The position numbers and the translations under genes were made by a program. Below, one piece after another: positions 1-9,100 of a DNA stretch of 64,000 nucleotides. This stretch comes from Roseihalotalea indica. GTDB lineage: Bacteria > Bacteroidota > Bacteroidia > Cytophagales > Cyclobacteriaceae. Each line of letters starts with the position of its first letter. Positions within the stretch are counted from its first letter, which is position 1. Under the pieces are notes generated by a model. That model saw only the letters and a program-made list of their open reading frames with translations, was not told where the DNA came from and did no database searches. Location of the stretch: NCBI RefSeq assembly GCF_022458895.1, contig NZ_JAINFL010000001.1, positions 124,001-188,000 on the forward strand. The letters are read 5' to 3'.

Positions 1-657
1 GTTGAAGACATAGAAAAAGGATTTGATGAACCGGGACTGTTAGAAAAGCTGATTGATTTTGAAAAAGAACTGGCGGTTATCGTTGCCCGTAACGCCCAGG
101 GAGAGGTAAAAGCCTTTCCGGTCACAGAGATGGTTTTTCATCCCGAACATAATCTGGTAGAATACCTTTTTGCCCCGGCTGATATTAGTTCCGAAACGGC
201 GCAGAAAGCCACGGATCTCGCCAAAACTGTGATTGAAAAACTGGGCATGACCGGCTTATTAGCGGTAGAATTATTTTTGACCAAAGAGGGAGATATCTTA
301 GTGAATGAAGTGGCGCCACGCCCCCATAATAGCGGTCACCATACCATCGAGGGAAATAGGACTTCTCAATACGCTCAGCACCTTCGCTCTATTTTAAATT
401 TACCTTTGGGAGCTACAGATACCCTCATCCCCGCGGCGATGGTTAACTTGCTGGGGGAAGCGGGTTACACCGGCGATGCTCAGTATCAGGGGCTAGATGA
501 AGTACTGGCCGTAGACGGAGTGAATGTGCATCTGTACGGAAAAAAACTGACCAAACCCTTCCGCAAGATGGGCCACGTCACCATTTTAGATCAAAACCTT
601 GATCGGTTGAAAGAAAAAGCGCAGTTTGTCAAACAACATTTAAAAGTAATCGCATGA
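1..657 (+). CDS. purK: PurK, N5-carboxyaminoimidazole ribonucleotide synthase, 5'-truncated by the window
   Basis: The frame is open from base 1, so the N-terminus lies outside the window. The visible 218 residues are the ATP-grasp C-terminal half of the ATP-dependent enzyme that carboxylates AIR to N5-CAIR in de novo purine synthesis. Family motifs are readable: [51 protein letters not shown] (the [12 protein letters not shown] metal/ATP site), and the C-terminal barrel segment ending [19 protein letters not shown]. The stop overlaps the purE start in an ATGA tetranucleotide, so the two are translationally coupled. Identification rests on these motifs plus the purE neighbour. Confidence 0.96.
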   Translation, partial: VEDIEKGFDEPGLLEKLIDFEKELAVIVARNAQGEVKAFPVTEMVFHPEHNLVEYLFAPADISSETAQKATDLAKTVIEKLGMTGLLAVELFLTKEGDILVNEVAPRPHNSGHHTIEGNRTSQYAQHLRSILNLPLGATDTLIPAAMVNLLGEAGYTGDAQYQGLDEVLAVDGVNVHLYGKKLTKPFRKMGHVTILDQNLDRLKEKAQFVKQHLKVIA

Positions 658-1184
658 GCAGCAAACCACAGATAGGCATCATCATGGGTAGCAAGTCAGA
701 TTTGCCCGTGATGGAACAGGCCATTAAGTTTCTGGAAGAACAGGAAATTCCTCACGAGGTAAGCATTGTATCCGCTCACCGCACCCCGCACCGCATGGTG
801 AAGTACGCCGAAGAAGCCCGTAAGCGTGGATTGAAAGTGATTGTAGCCGGAGCCGGTGGCGCTGCCCATCTGCCAGGAATGGTGGCCTCGCTCACCTCAC
901 TGCCCGTTATTGGAGTGCCGATCAAATCCAGCAATTCCATCGATGGCTGGGATTCGGTACTCTCTATTTTGCAGATGCCGGGCGGAGTACCCGTGGCCAC
1001 GGTCGCCTTGAATGGAGCGAAAAATGCCGGTATTCTGGCGGCACAAATTCTGGGAGCTACCGATAAAGCCATTGCCAAAAAGCTTGATCAATACAAAAAA
1101 GAGATGAAAGAGAAAGTAGAAGAATCAGCCGAGCAAGTGGAGAGCTACGGCTACCGGGGGAACAAAATCGGTTTTGGCTCGTAA
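654..1184 (+). CDS. purE: PurE, N5-carboxyaminoimidazole ribonucleotide mutase (class I)
   Basis: Interconverts N5-CAIR and CAIR, the step after PurK in purine synthesis. The 176 residues are the normal class I length. The N-terminal [14 protein letters not shown] contains the GSxSD phosphate-binding loop. [13 protein letters not shown] carries the SAHRTP active-site motif, and [18 protein letters not shown] is the AGxxxHLPGxxA signature. The C-terminal tail (residues 145-176) is lysine/glutamate rich. The start overlaps the purK stop, which fixes the ATG. It is the last gene of this visible purine pair; the next gene starts 44 bases later and is functionally unrelated. Confidence 0.97.
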   Translation: MSSKPQIGIIMGSKSDLPVMEQAIKFLEEQEIPHEVSIVSAHRTPHRMVKYAEEARKRGLKVIVAGAGGAAHLPGMVASLTSLPVIGVPIKSSNSIDGWDSVLSILQMPGGVPVATVALNGAKNAGILAAQILGATDKAIAKKLDQYKKEMKEKVEESAEQVESYGYRGNKIGFGS

Positions 1185-1228
1185 TTTTTACCACACGCCA
1201 TCGTTCACATCCTATACCTGACTGCCAG

Positions 1229-2554
1229 TTGACTACGAAAACAATATATTTTTTGGGGCTGATCGCCTTCTTCGGATGGCTGACCGCCTGCTCTTATGAC
1301 CCGGATCGTACCGGTACATCCCAATCTGAAGAACCCACTCCCACTGAGGAAACTGCCTCTGAGGAGGCGCCCAAAGCTGCTTATTCTACCAATGTGTATC
1401 TGGAAAACTCCGGAAGCATGGATGGGTATGTGCGAGGCAACACCCAGTTTGAAGATGCCATATACCGCATGCTGGTGGATCTTAACTACTGGGCCGACAC
1501 GCTTTCGTTGAATTACATCAATTCCCAAAGTATTCCGTACCGGCAAGATGTAGCTCAGTTCATTAATGATCTGGAACCCGAAGAATTTCAGCAGCGGGGC
1601 GGGAATCGGGGGAATAGTAACCTTAATGAGATTCTGCAAAAAGTAGCTACCCAGGCCGCAGAAGGAGAAGTGAGCGTGCTGATCTCGGATTTTATTTTCT
1701 CAGTGAAAGGGGGTAACACCGAGGAGCTGCTGAATAATCAGAAAATCAGTCTCTACAATACCTTCCGGCGCGAACTAGCCCAATCCGCTTTCAGCACCTA
1801 CATCATTAAGCTGGCGTCCGAGTTTACCGGCAGCTATTACGATAAAAATGACCGCCCGCTTTCCCTGAACGGAGTTTCCCGTCCTTACTACGTGTGGATT
1901 ATGGGACCAGCAGAAGCTTTACAATCATTACAGCAGCGGGTGCGCTTTTCGGGGCTGGATGGGTACGAAACCAGCTATCTGTTATCGGGCGACCTAGAAG
2001 CCAACACTCCCTTTTATACGGTGCTGAGCAATACACTGACGACGGGCTCCTTCCGCACCGACCGGGGCCATTCCAGCAGCGAGTATGTGCATGGCATTGA
2101 AAACGTAGAAACCGGGCGGCGGGGAGAAACCTACCAGTTCAGCTTCGGAGTAGCGATGGATCTGGCCTCCATTCCGGCGGAAGAAAGTTACCTGACAGAC
2201 ATTGGCAATTACGAAGTAAAAGGGTATACCCTGGACAGTATTATTTCAGTGGATGAGATTGAACGTATCCATCCCCGGGATCAGGCGCAGATTGAAAGCA
2301 AAGCGACGCATGTATTTGTGGTGAGCACCGAGCAGACGCATTATCCCGATTTATCCATCTCATTGCTTAAGCAGACGCCGGCCTGGGTCATGAACACCAG
2401 CACCACCGACGATACGCGTATTCAGCGCAATGAAAGTCAGCAACAGCAAACATTTGGGCTGCAATACCTGGTTGAAGGAGTAGAAGAAGCCTACGAACAG
2501 GTATTTGACAACCAAAATGTCTATTTTACAGCGACAGTTTCGGTTAAAAAATAA
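1229..2554 (+). CDS. VWA-like lipoprotein, first gene of the tubulin/actin-like cluster
   Basis: Predicted lipoprotein of 441 residues with no recognised named family. The only N-terminal start giving a good signal peptide is TTG at 1229: a hydrophobic stretch then lipobox LTAC with Cys21. A Pro/Glu/Thr-rich linker (22-50) follows. Residues about 53-160 look like a von Willebrand A fold: VYLENSGSMDG resembles a DxSxS metal-ion site with the first Asp as Glu, and EVSVLISDFIF supplies a second acidic strand end. The rest is probably beta-rich. Placement six bases before a small membrane protein and upstream of tubulin- and actin-like genes suggests an envelope-facing partner of that cluster. 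The VWA call is by motif only. Confidence 0.7.
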   Translation: MTTKTIYFLGLIAFFGWLTACSYDPDRTGTSQSEEPTPTEETASEEAPKAAYSTNVYLENSGSMDGYVRGNTQFEDAIYRMLVDLNYWADTLSLNYINSQSIPYRQDVAQFINDLEPEEFQQRGGNRGNSNLNEILQKVATQAAEGEVSVLISDFIFSVKGGNTEELLNNQKISLYNTFRRELAQSAFSTYIIKLASEFTGSYYDKNDRPLSLNGVSRPYYVWIMGPAEALQSLQQRVRFSGLDGYETSYLLSGDLEANTPFYTVLSNTLTTGSFRTDRGHSSSEYVHGIENVETGRRGETYQFSFGVAMDLASIPAEESYLTDIGNYEVKGYTLDSIISVDEIERIHPRDQAQIESKATHVFVVSTEQTHYPDLSISLLKQTPAWVMNTSTTDDTRIQRNESQQQQTFGLQYLVEGVEEAYEQVFDNQNVYFTATVSVKK

Positions 2555-2560
2555 AGGTGT

Positions 2561-2968
2561 ATGAACGATTTTTTTGCTCCGATCTACGAAGGATGGGGAG
2601 CCTTTTATCTCGAGAACTTTTCAGACGATCTGTATAACGAACGTCTGTACATCCCCATTGGGTGGACACTATTGCTCACGGCACTCGGGCTGATGGCCGT
2701 ATACTATTACGTCATCAATCACCCCCGTTTCAACCGCTGGTTTCACTGGCTCATCTACGTGCTGGTGATCGGGGCGATCAACTTTGCGGTGGCGTATTTT
2801 ATCAGCTACAATGAGATCAGCGTACTGTACGAAGAAGATCCCTACAGCTCGGAGTACTATACATTTAGCCTAGTCAACCTGCTGTGGGCTTTAGCATTCT
2901 GTCTGTTGTTCTCGTTTGGCATTCGCTGGTGGAGCACCAACAGTTCTACCACTCCCATTCCTCAGTAA
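2561..2968 (+). CDS. small three-TM membrane protein of the cluster
   Basis: 135 residues, no family recognised. Three hydrophobic segments are visible: about 32-52 (IPIGWTLLLTALGLMAVYYY), about 61-82 (HWLIYVLVIGAINFAVAYF), and about 103-122 (LVNLLWALAFCLLFSFGIRW). The N-terminal 30 residues and the loop between TM2 and TM3 are acidic and aromatic. It starts with ATG six bases after the VWA lipoprotein stop, so the two are almost certainly co-transcribed and may form one envelope complex. No catalytic motif is seen. Confidence 0.75.
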   Translation: MNDFFAPIYEGWGAFYLENFSDDLYNERLYIPIGWTLLLTALGLMAVYYYVINHPRFNRWFHWLIYVLVIGAINFAVAYFISYNEISVLYEEDPYSSEYYTFSLVNLLWALAFCLLFSFGIRWWSTNSSTTPIPQ

Positions 2969-3083
2969 CCGTTGAATGCAATGCTTTCTTTCATCTGAGG
3001 AGGATGTTAAGTTGCAAATGAGTTTCAACAGGTTGTTTCAAAATGCGTTTTCTCCAGTAGTCTGTACCAAAATTTTTTAGGCG

Positions 3084-3929
3084 ATGACGGAAAAATACAT
3101 AAACCCATTCACCGACTTCGGATTTAAAAAATTGTTCGGTGAAGAAGTAAATAAAGATTTATTGATTGATTTCCTGAATCATTTGATTCAGGAAAAAGAG
3201 CAAATTGTTAGCTTGACTTACTTAAGAAATGAGCATCTTGGAGCGGCTTTAACAGACCGAAAAGCAATATTTGATCTATACTGCGAAAATCATAAAGGCG
3301 AGAAATTTATTGTAGAACTACAAAAAGCTCGGCAAAAGTTTTTTAAAGATCGCAGTGTGTTTTATACCACTTTTCCTATTCAGGAACAATCCCAGCAAGG
3401 CGACTGGAACTTTGAACTAAAATCGGTTTATACTATTGCCATTCTGGATTTTACATTTAATGAGCAGGAAGCCTACCAGGATACTTTTCGCTATGATGTG
3501 CAGTTGGTGGACACGAATCAGGGAAGTGTATTTTATGATAAGCTAAAGTTCATCTATTTAGAGATGCCAAAGTTCAATAAGCAAGAAGGAGATTTGGAGA
3601 CATCATACGATAAGTGGTTATATGTCTTAAAAAACCTACCCAAGTTGCAAGATCGCCCAAAAGCATTACAGGACCGTGTGTTCACTCGATTGTTTGAGGC
3701 AGCAGAAATTGCCCGCTTCGACTCACAAGAGCGACAGGATTACCAAGATAGCTTAAAGTATTACCGGGATTTTAAAAATGTGATGGATACCGCCCGAGAA
3801 GAAAGCTTTGAAGAAGGTAAAAGATCTGAAAAATTTTCATTGGCAAAAACTATGAAACAAGCTGGTGAACCTATTGAGAAAATTGTACAATACACAGGGT
3901 TGAGTGTTCAGGAAATAAAAACACTATAA
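3084..3929 (+). CDS. Rpn family recombination-promoting nuclease / PD-(D/E)XK transposase-like protein
   Basis: 281 residues with the typical Rpn (PDDEXK_2 family) opening YINPFTDFGFKKLFG. The nuclease core is visible: IFDLYCENHKGEKFIVELQK gives the D (residue 64) and ExQ (78-80) catalytic pattern. The C-terminal helix-turn-helix-like tail GEPIEKIVQYTGLSVQEIKTL is standard for the family. Members are mobile-type genes proposed to promote recombination by DNA cleavage. It sits inside the cluster, 115 bases after the membrane gene, and its stop is one base before the tubulin-like start, so the downstream gene now depends on its sequence for translation initiation. It is more AT-rich than the flanking genes, which suggests insertion. 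No terminal inverted repeats were found. Confidence 0.9.
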   Translation: MTEKYINPFTDFGFKKLFGEEVNKDLLIDFLNHLIQEKEQIVSLTYLRNEHLGAALTDRKAIFDLYCENHKGEKFIVELQKARQKFFKDRSVFYTTFPIQEQSQQGDWNFELKSVYTIAILDFTFNEQEAYQDTFRYDVQLVDTNQGSVFYDKLKFIYLEMPKFNKQEGDLETSYDKWLYVLKNLPKLQDRPKALQDRVFTRLFEAAEIARFDSQERQDYQDSLKYYRDFKNVMDTAREESFEEGKRSEKFSLAKTMKQAGEPIEKIVQYTGLSVQEIKTL

Positions 3930-3930
3930 T

Positions 3931-5400
3931 ATGGCACGACTTTTTATATTCGGCATTGGCGGTACGGGCGTTCGGGTGATTAAATCACTGACAATGCTGC
4001 TGGCCGCGGGCGTTAAGATGAACGCTACCGAAGTGATTCCTATCATTGTTGATCCCCACCAGAGCAACCAGGATTTGAAACGAACGCTCAACCTGCTCGA
4101 AAGCTACCAGGCGGTGCGCGACAAGCGTGATCCGGCCCAGGAGGGGTTCTTTCAAACCAACATCAGCACTCTGCAACGCCTCACCAGCAGCCAGTCTATC
4201 GGCAGCACTTTTTCCTTTAAGCTGAAAGATGTGCAGAACGAGCAGTTTAAGGATTACATCGACTACGGCAGTCTGGATGAGAAAAATAAAGCCCTGGTCA
4301 GTCTGCTGTTTTCCGAGAAAAACCTGGAAACCGAAATGGACATTGGCTTTGTGGGAAATCCGAACATTGGGAGTGTCGTGCTGAACCAGTTTAAAGACTC
4401 GGGCGAGTTCGTGAATTTTGCCTCTAACTTTTCGCAGAACGACCGGATTTTCATTATCAGTTCTATTTTCGGAGGTACCGGGGCCGCAGGTTTTCCTACC
4501 ATCCTTAAAAACATTCGCAATGCTCAACCACCATTGCCGAATCACGAGTGGGTTCGCAATGCCAAAGTGGGCGCGGTAACGCTGCTGCCGTACTTCGGAG
4601 TAGCCCCCGACCCCAACAGTAAAATTGACAAAGCTACCTTTATCTCTAAATCCAAAGCCGCGCTGGCCTATTACGAAACTAATGTCACTGGAAATAACTC
4701 GGTGAATGCCCTGTATTATCTGGGAGATGACCGTACCAAAGACTATCCGAACGATCCGGGAGAGCATGGACAGCGGAACGATGCTCATTTTATGGAAGTA
4801 GCAGCGGCCTTATCAGTAGTAGATTTCATGAACATGCCTGATGCGGCGTTGACTTCGGAGAATGCCCGTGCGGTACAGCCTATTTATAAAGAGTTTGGCA
4901 TTAAGAAAGATGAGGAAATGGTAAGCTTTAATCAACTGGGTGATCAGACTCAGGCCCACATTAAAGCTCCACTGACCCAATACTGGTTTTTCTACTTGTA
5001 CTTACGCGATCGGCTCAGGCAAACGCTGGGCAAGCAGCCCTGGACCGATCGCAAAAAGCCATTCATCAACAAAGCCTTTACGCACGGAGCATTTTACCAG
5101 AACCATCTGAGTTCTTTTAACGAGCAGTTTGGCACCTGGCTGAAGGAACTACGCCAGAACAAACGATCTTTTGCCCCCTTTGCCCTGACGGATGAAACGC
5201 CTACCAGCTTATTTGATTCGGTACGAGGAGTTGAACCCCAACGCCACTGGGGACCTTTTGCCCGCGAAAATTATGTGTTGTTTGACGAGGAGCTGAACCG
5301 GGCTGAGCGAAATATTGGCGGTGTGCCGGTAGAACAGAAATTTATGCGTATGTTTTACGACGCTACCCGAGCTCTCCTGAACCGAAAGTTTGATTTTTAA
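3931..5400 (+). CDS. tubulin/FtsZ-like GTPase-fold protein
   Basis: 489 residues resembling the Pfam 'Tubulin like' family rather than FtsZ itself. The N-terminus RLFIFGIGGTGVRVIKSL has a Rossmann-type glycine loop (GIGGTG, 8-13). Residues 176-190 (SSIFGGTGAAGFPT) match the tubulin/FtsZ G-box GGGTGS[GA] in degenerate form. The intervening IIVDPHQSN resembles a nucleotide/base-contacting strand. The C-terminal 200 residues are aromatic and charged without a recognised domain. Expected to bind GTP and possibly polymerise; neither is shown. It lies upstream of an actin-fold ATPase in the same direction, an unusual pairing of the two cytoskeletal folds. The 267-codon open frame on the opposite strand is a shadow. 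Confidence 0.82.
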   Translation: MARLFIFGIGGTGVRVIKSLTMLLAAGVKMNATEVIPIIVDPHQSNQDLKRTLNLLESYQAVRDKRDPAQEGFFQTNISTLQRLTSSQSIGSTFSFKLKDVQNEQFKDYIDYGSLDEKNKALVSLLFSEKNLETEMDIGFVGNPNIGSVVLNQFKDSGEFVNFASNFSQNDRIFIISSIFGGTGAAGFPTILKNIRNAQPPLPNHEWVRNAKVGAVTLLPYFGVAPDPNSKIDKATFISKSKAALAYYETNVTGNNSVNALYYLGDDRTKDYPNDPGEHGQRNDAHFMEVAAALSVVDFMNMPDAALTSENARAVQPIYKEFGIKKDEEMVSFNQLGDQTQAHIKAPLTQYWFFYLYLRDRLRQTLGKQPWTDRKKPFINKAFTHGAFYQNHLSSFNEQFGTWLKELRQNKRSFAPFALTDETPTSLFDSVRGVEPQRHWGPFARENYVLFDEELNRAERNIGGVPVEQKFMRMFYDATRALLNRKFDF

Positions 5401-5445
5401 TAGTTAAATCTTGTTGTAATTCAGAGTCATTTAATTGTAAAAGCT

Positions 5446-5736
5446 ATGAATACACCCACAGAGAGAAATAAAGAGAAGAGTAGTAAGAAAAAGGATAAAA
5501 ATCCGCCTGTATCCGAAAAAGTGCATCCGATGCAACAGGATCTGCTTAAATTTTTTAGTAGCCGGAAGTTTGATGAGAAAGAGCTAATTGAGATCAAGCG
5601 CATGATTTCTAATTACTATGCTGAAAAAGTAGATAATGCGGTTGACAGAATATTTGAAGAACGTGGATGGGACGTAGACGAAAAAGTAAAAGAATGGGGA
5701 ACAGCACATTATCGCAGGAAGAATAAGCCGGAGTGA
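5446..5736 (+). CDS. small charged protein, probable antitoxin partner of the PIN protein
   Basis: 96 residues, family not recognised. The first 30 residues are lysine-rich and probably disordered; residues 30-90 are predicted helical (LLKFFSSRKFDEKELIEIKRMISNYYAEKV...). The stop overlaps the GTG start of the downstream PIN-domain gene by four bases (GTGA), the usual arrangement of type II antitoxin-toxin pairs. The role as antitoxin is inferred from position and size only. It is AT-rich compared with the flanking tubulin- and actin-like genes, consistent with an inserted module. Confidence 0.7.
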   Translation: MNTPTERNKEKSSKKKDKNPPVSEKVHPMQQDLLKFFSSRKFDEKELIEIKRMISNYYAEKVDNAVDRIFEERGWDVDEKVKEWGTAHYRRKNKPE

Positions 5737-6143
5737 AAGTAGTTGTTCTAGATATTAATTGTTTGATTCAAATTCTGCCAAGAAGTGCATCTCATCGCTG
5801 GCTATTTGATGAAATTCAAAATGGTACAATTGCATTGGCGGTTACAACCGAGATTTTATTAGAATATGAAGAGATCATCGATCTCATTTTTGAGCTAGGA
5901 GTAGGAAGTGATTTAGTGGAGTTGCTTTTAAGTCTAGATACTATGCGTTTGGTTGAACCTTCTTACCGATGGACAATGATTACGAAGGATGCCGATGATG
6001 ATAAATATGTGGACTGTGCTGTTGCCGCTAATGTAGATTATCTGATCAGCAATGACCGGCACTTTGCTGTTCTGGACAACATTGATTTTCCCAAGATTAC
6101 CCGCCTGAGGTTAAATCAGGTTAAGAAATCGCTATTTAATTGA
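5733..6143 (+). CDS. PIN-domain protein, putative type II toxin ribonuclease
   Basis: 136 residues of the 'putative toxin-antitoxin system toxin component, PIN family' type. The PIN acidic residues are visible: Asp in VVVLDINCLIQIL near the N-terminus, Glu in VTTEILLEYEEII, Asp residues in KDADDDKYVDCAVAANVDYLISND (the DxDDDKxxxxA and SND motifs). PIN toxins cleave RNA with Mg2+. Translation starts at GTG 5733, overlapping the preceding gene. The pair lies between the tubulin-like and actin-like genes and breaks an otherwise compact operon; its stop is seven bases before the next ATG. Confidence 0.88.
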   Translation: MKVVVLDINCLIQILPRSASHRWLFDEIQNGTIALAVTTEILLEYEEIIDLIFELGVGSDLVELLLSLDTMRLVEPSYRWTMITKDADDDKYVDCAVAANVDYLISNDRHFAVLDNIDFPKITRLRLNQVKKSLFN

Positions 6144-6150
6144 AACGTTC

Positions 6151-9100
6151 ATGCCCAAAGTATTAACCTACCATAACCTGACGAACGGCGAGCATTGGTT
6201 CAAAGCCGATGCCTACGGACGTCGCCAAATTGATGCTATCAGTGATCCTGAAGGCGGAAATACGGAGCAGCCACCTACCTCTATTCCCAGCCCCTTTGCC
6301 CAGATCGACCTGGTGCGCACGGCCTTCCGCAATATCGTGAAGGACAAAGACCTGCGAGGCACCACCCTGGATCGGAAGCTGGTATCCGACTGTCTGGACG
6401 TAGGCGAATTGCTATTTAATGCCGATTACATCAAAGGGCAGTTACAAATTGTAGCCTGGGACCCCGACACGGATTTGCAACGTTTACTGCAATCGGGTAA
6501 TGAGCAGCACCGCCGCCTGGGCGAAGTCCTTCGCTTATATCTGAACCAGGATGCCGGCACCTATAATTTTGGCAATATCCGGCGACTGTATATTCTGTAC
6601 TACAATTATAAAGTGGTGGGTGGCACATCCCCAGTGTCCCTGTTCTTCGCCTCGTCAAATGACCTGAGCTTTGTGGATGTGCCGCTGGACAAAAACAAGC
6701 TGTTTAGCGGAGAATATCCGCCTCTCTACGAGCGCAGCGAATCTTTTCAACTGTATCTGTACGGGTTGCTGAATTTCTTCCGTTCGCCCAACGGCGGGGA
6801 GTTTCGCACGCATTTCCGGGAAGTGGCCGAATACCTGGATCGCAACCTGGAGCTTTTGCGTACCAGAAATCCTTCGCTTTATGAGCGGATCAATCAGTTG
6901 ACCGAGAAAGCTTTTTACGATCAGTTTTCTGAACTGGATACCGGGAGTGCGGGTGATACGGTCGAATTATTGGGTTTCCCGCTGCGGAAGAAAAAAGTAG
7001 AGCAAGGCTCGGTGGCCGATCAGAGCGATTTTGTCATTCAGTCGGAGAAATACCGTGAGGCTATTAAGCCTATGGTATTGCAAAACCAGTTTAACAAGCC
7101 CTATACCTACGTGAGCGAACCCTGGGATAATGACCAGGAAGTGCCCTACCAGGTGGCTGAGCCGTTGGAGCAGCGAACATTACCCGGGCAGGTTATCAAG
7201 TATCCGTACCTGACAGTGAGCGATTTTCTGGAGCCTTACCTGATCAAACTGGTATACCCGATCAACCAGCAGAAATACTTCAGTGGCAACTGGGCGGGCC
7301 GCGAACAGGATTCAGGCTATGTTTTACCCATCAAACCGTTCTATTTCCGCTTCTTTAATTTATCAGATTTACAAGGAACAATAGCCGGAGGAAAGAATAC
7401 CATTGATATGGAACCGCTGGCTGCCGGAGGCGTACGGGTAACGCTGCGCATTCCGGTAAAGAAAGGGTTTGTCACTTTCGAGCGGATCTATACACCCGGC
7501 GTAACCGAAGGCGAAGTACCACAGCCGGATGAAAGCCGGAACAAAGGCGTGATCGTAGAACATCAGTTTGGCATGACGTTGTACCCGTTTATTAAAACGG
7601 GCAATAAAGTAGAAAATACCCATTACCGCATTCAGTTAGTTGATCGAGACATCAGTCCCTATACCAAATACCATGACTATGCTCTCAAGTTTTATCATGA
7701 TCAATCACCGCAGCCCATTAACTATCAGGCAGAAAAACAGCGGAGTGATAAGCGGGCAGACGACCGGGCGACGACACTCTATTATGTGTTACAGCAGGAG
7801 TTTGACTACATGCAGTTGCAGACCGGAGTGGCCCAGGGGCTAGTCATTCCTCGCTTCCCGTCATACAGTGGAGGCAATGATACTTATACCTTTGCTATAG
7901 ATTTTGGAACTACCAATACCCACGTAGAGTACCGGGTAGGCAATGGCAACCCTCGTCCGTTCGATATTACGGAAGAAGATGTACAGATTGCTACCCTTCA
8001 CGATCCTTCTTTTGCTGAAGCCAATCCGGATTTTGGGGGCAGTGGTGCTACCCTGATTCGCGATCTTATCCCGCAGGAGTTTTTGCCCCGCTACATCGGG
8101 CAGCAATTTGAATTTCGTTTTCCGCAACGCACCGTCATTGGTGAAAACCACAATCTGAACCTGAACACGTCTACGTACGTGCTTTCGGATTTTAACATTC
8201 CGTTTGTTTACGAGAAGTACCCCATTCAGAAAAATACCCGGGTGACCACCGAGCTGAAATGGTCAAACTATACCCGTAATCAGGAGGATAAGCGGCGAGT
8301 GGAGGCGTTCTTCGAGAACCTGTTATTTCTGATTCGCAGTAAAGTGCTGATGAATAATGGAGATCTGAAGAAAACCAAACTGATCTGGTTTTACCCATCC
8401 AGCATGCTGCCCAACCGACGAAACAGTCTGGAAGCTACCTGGCGAGATATTTATCATCGTTATATCACATCTGAGCGAGACCCACAAAAGTTATCGGAAA
8501 GCATCGCCCCCTTCTACTTTTACAAAGAACGATTGGGCAAAAGTGCAGCCGATAAACCTTCGGTCGGCATTGATATTGGTGGGGGTACTACTGATATTGT
8601 CATCTTCCAGAATAACCAGCCATCGGTATTAACGTCATTTCGCTTTGCCGCCAATGCAATCTTTGGCGATGGGTTTCATGGTTCGGCCGCTATTAATGGG
8701 TTCATTCGCCGCTACGGAGAAGAAATAGGTCGGTTACTAAGGGAAAACAAACAGAATGAGCTATTGCGGGTGTACAATTCTATTGTAGAAGAACAACGCT
8801 CGCAGGATATTGTAGCATTCTTCTTTTCGCTGGAAGACAACAAGAACATCAAGGAGCAGCAAATTCCGTTGTCGTTTCACTCTATGTTAAAAGAGGACGA
8901 AGATTTCAAGATTGTATTCCTGGTTTTTTACGCAGCAGTAGTATATCATTTAGCGAAGCTAATGCTCGCCAAAGGGCTGGAAATGCCCCGCCATATTTTA
9001 TTCAGTGGCCGAGGGTCCAAAGTAGTGAATATTGCTGACCCAAGCCCTAACTTATCTAGTCTGAGTAAGCTGACTCGGTTGGTGTTTAAACACGTGTATG

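Noticed and set aside
1205..1639. 144-codon minus-strand frame opposite the VWA-like lipoprotein
   Set aside because: Shadow frame of the lipoprotein gene with no start context or domain.
3985..4788. 267-codon open frame on the minus strand opposite the tubulin-like gene
   Set aside because: It is antisense to a gene with clear motifs, has no recognisable domain, and its composition mirrors codon usage of the plus-strand gene.
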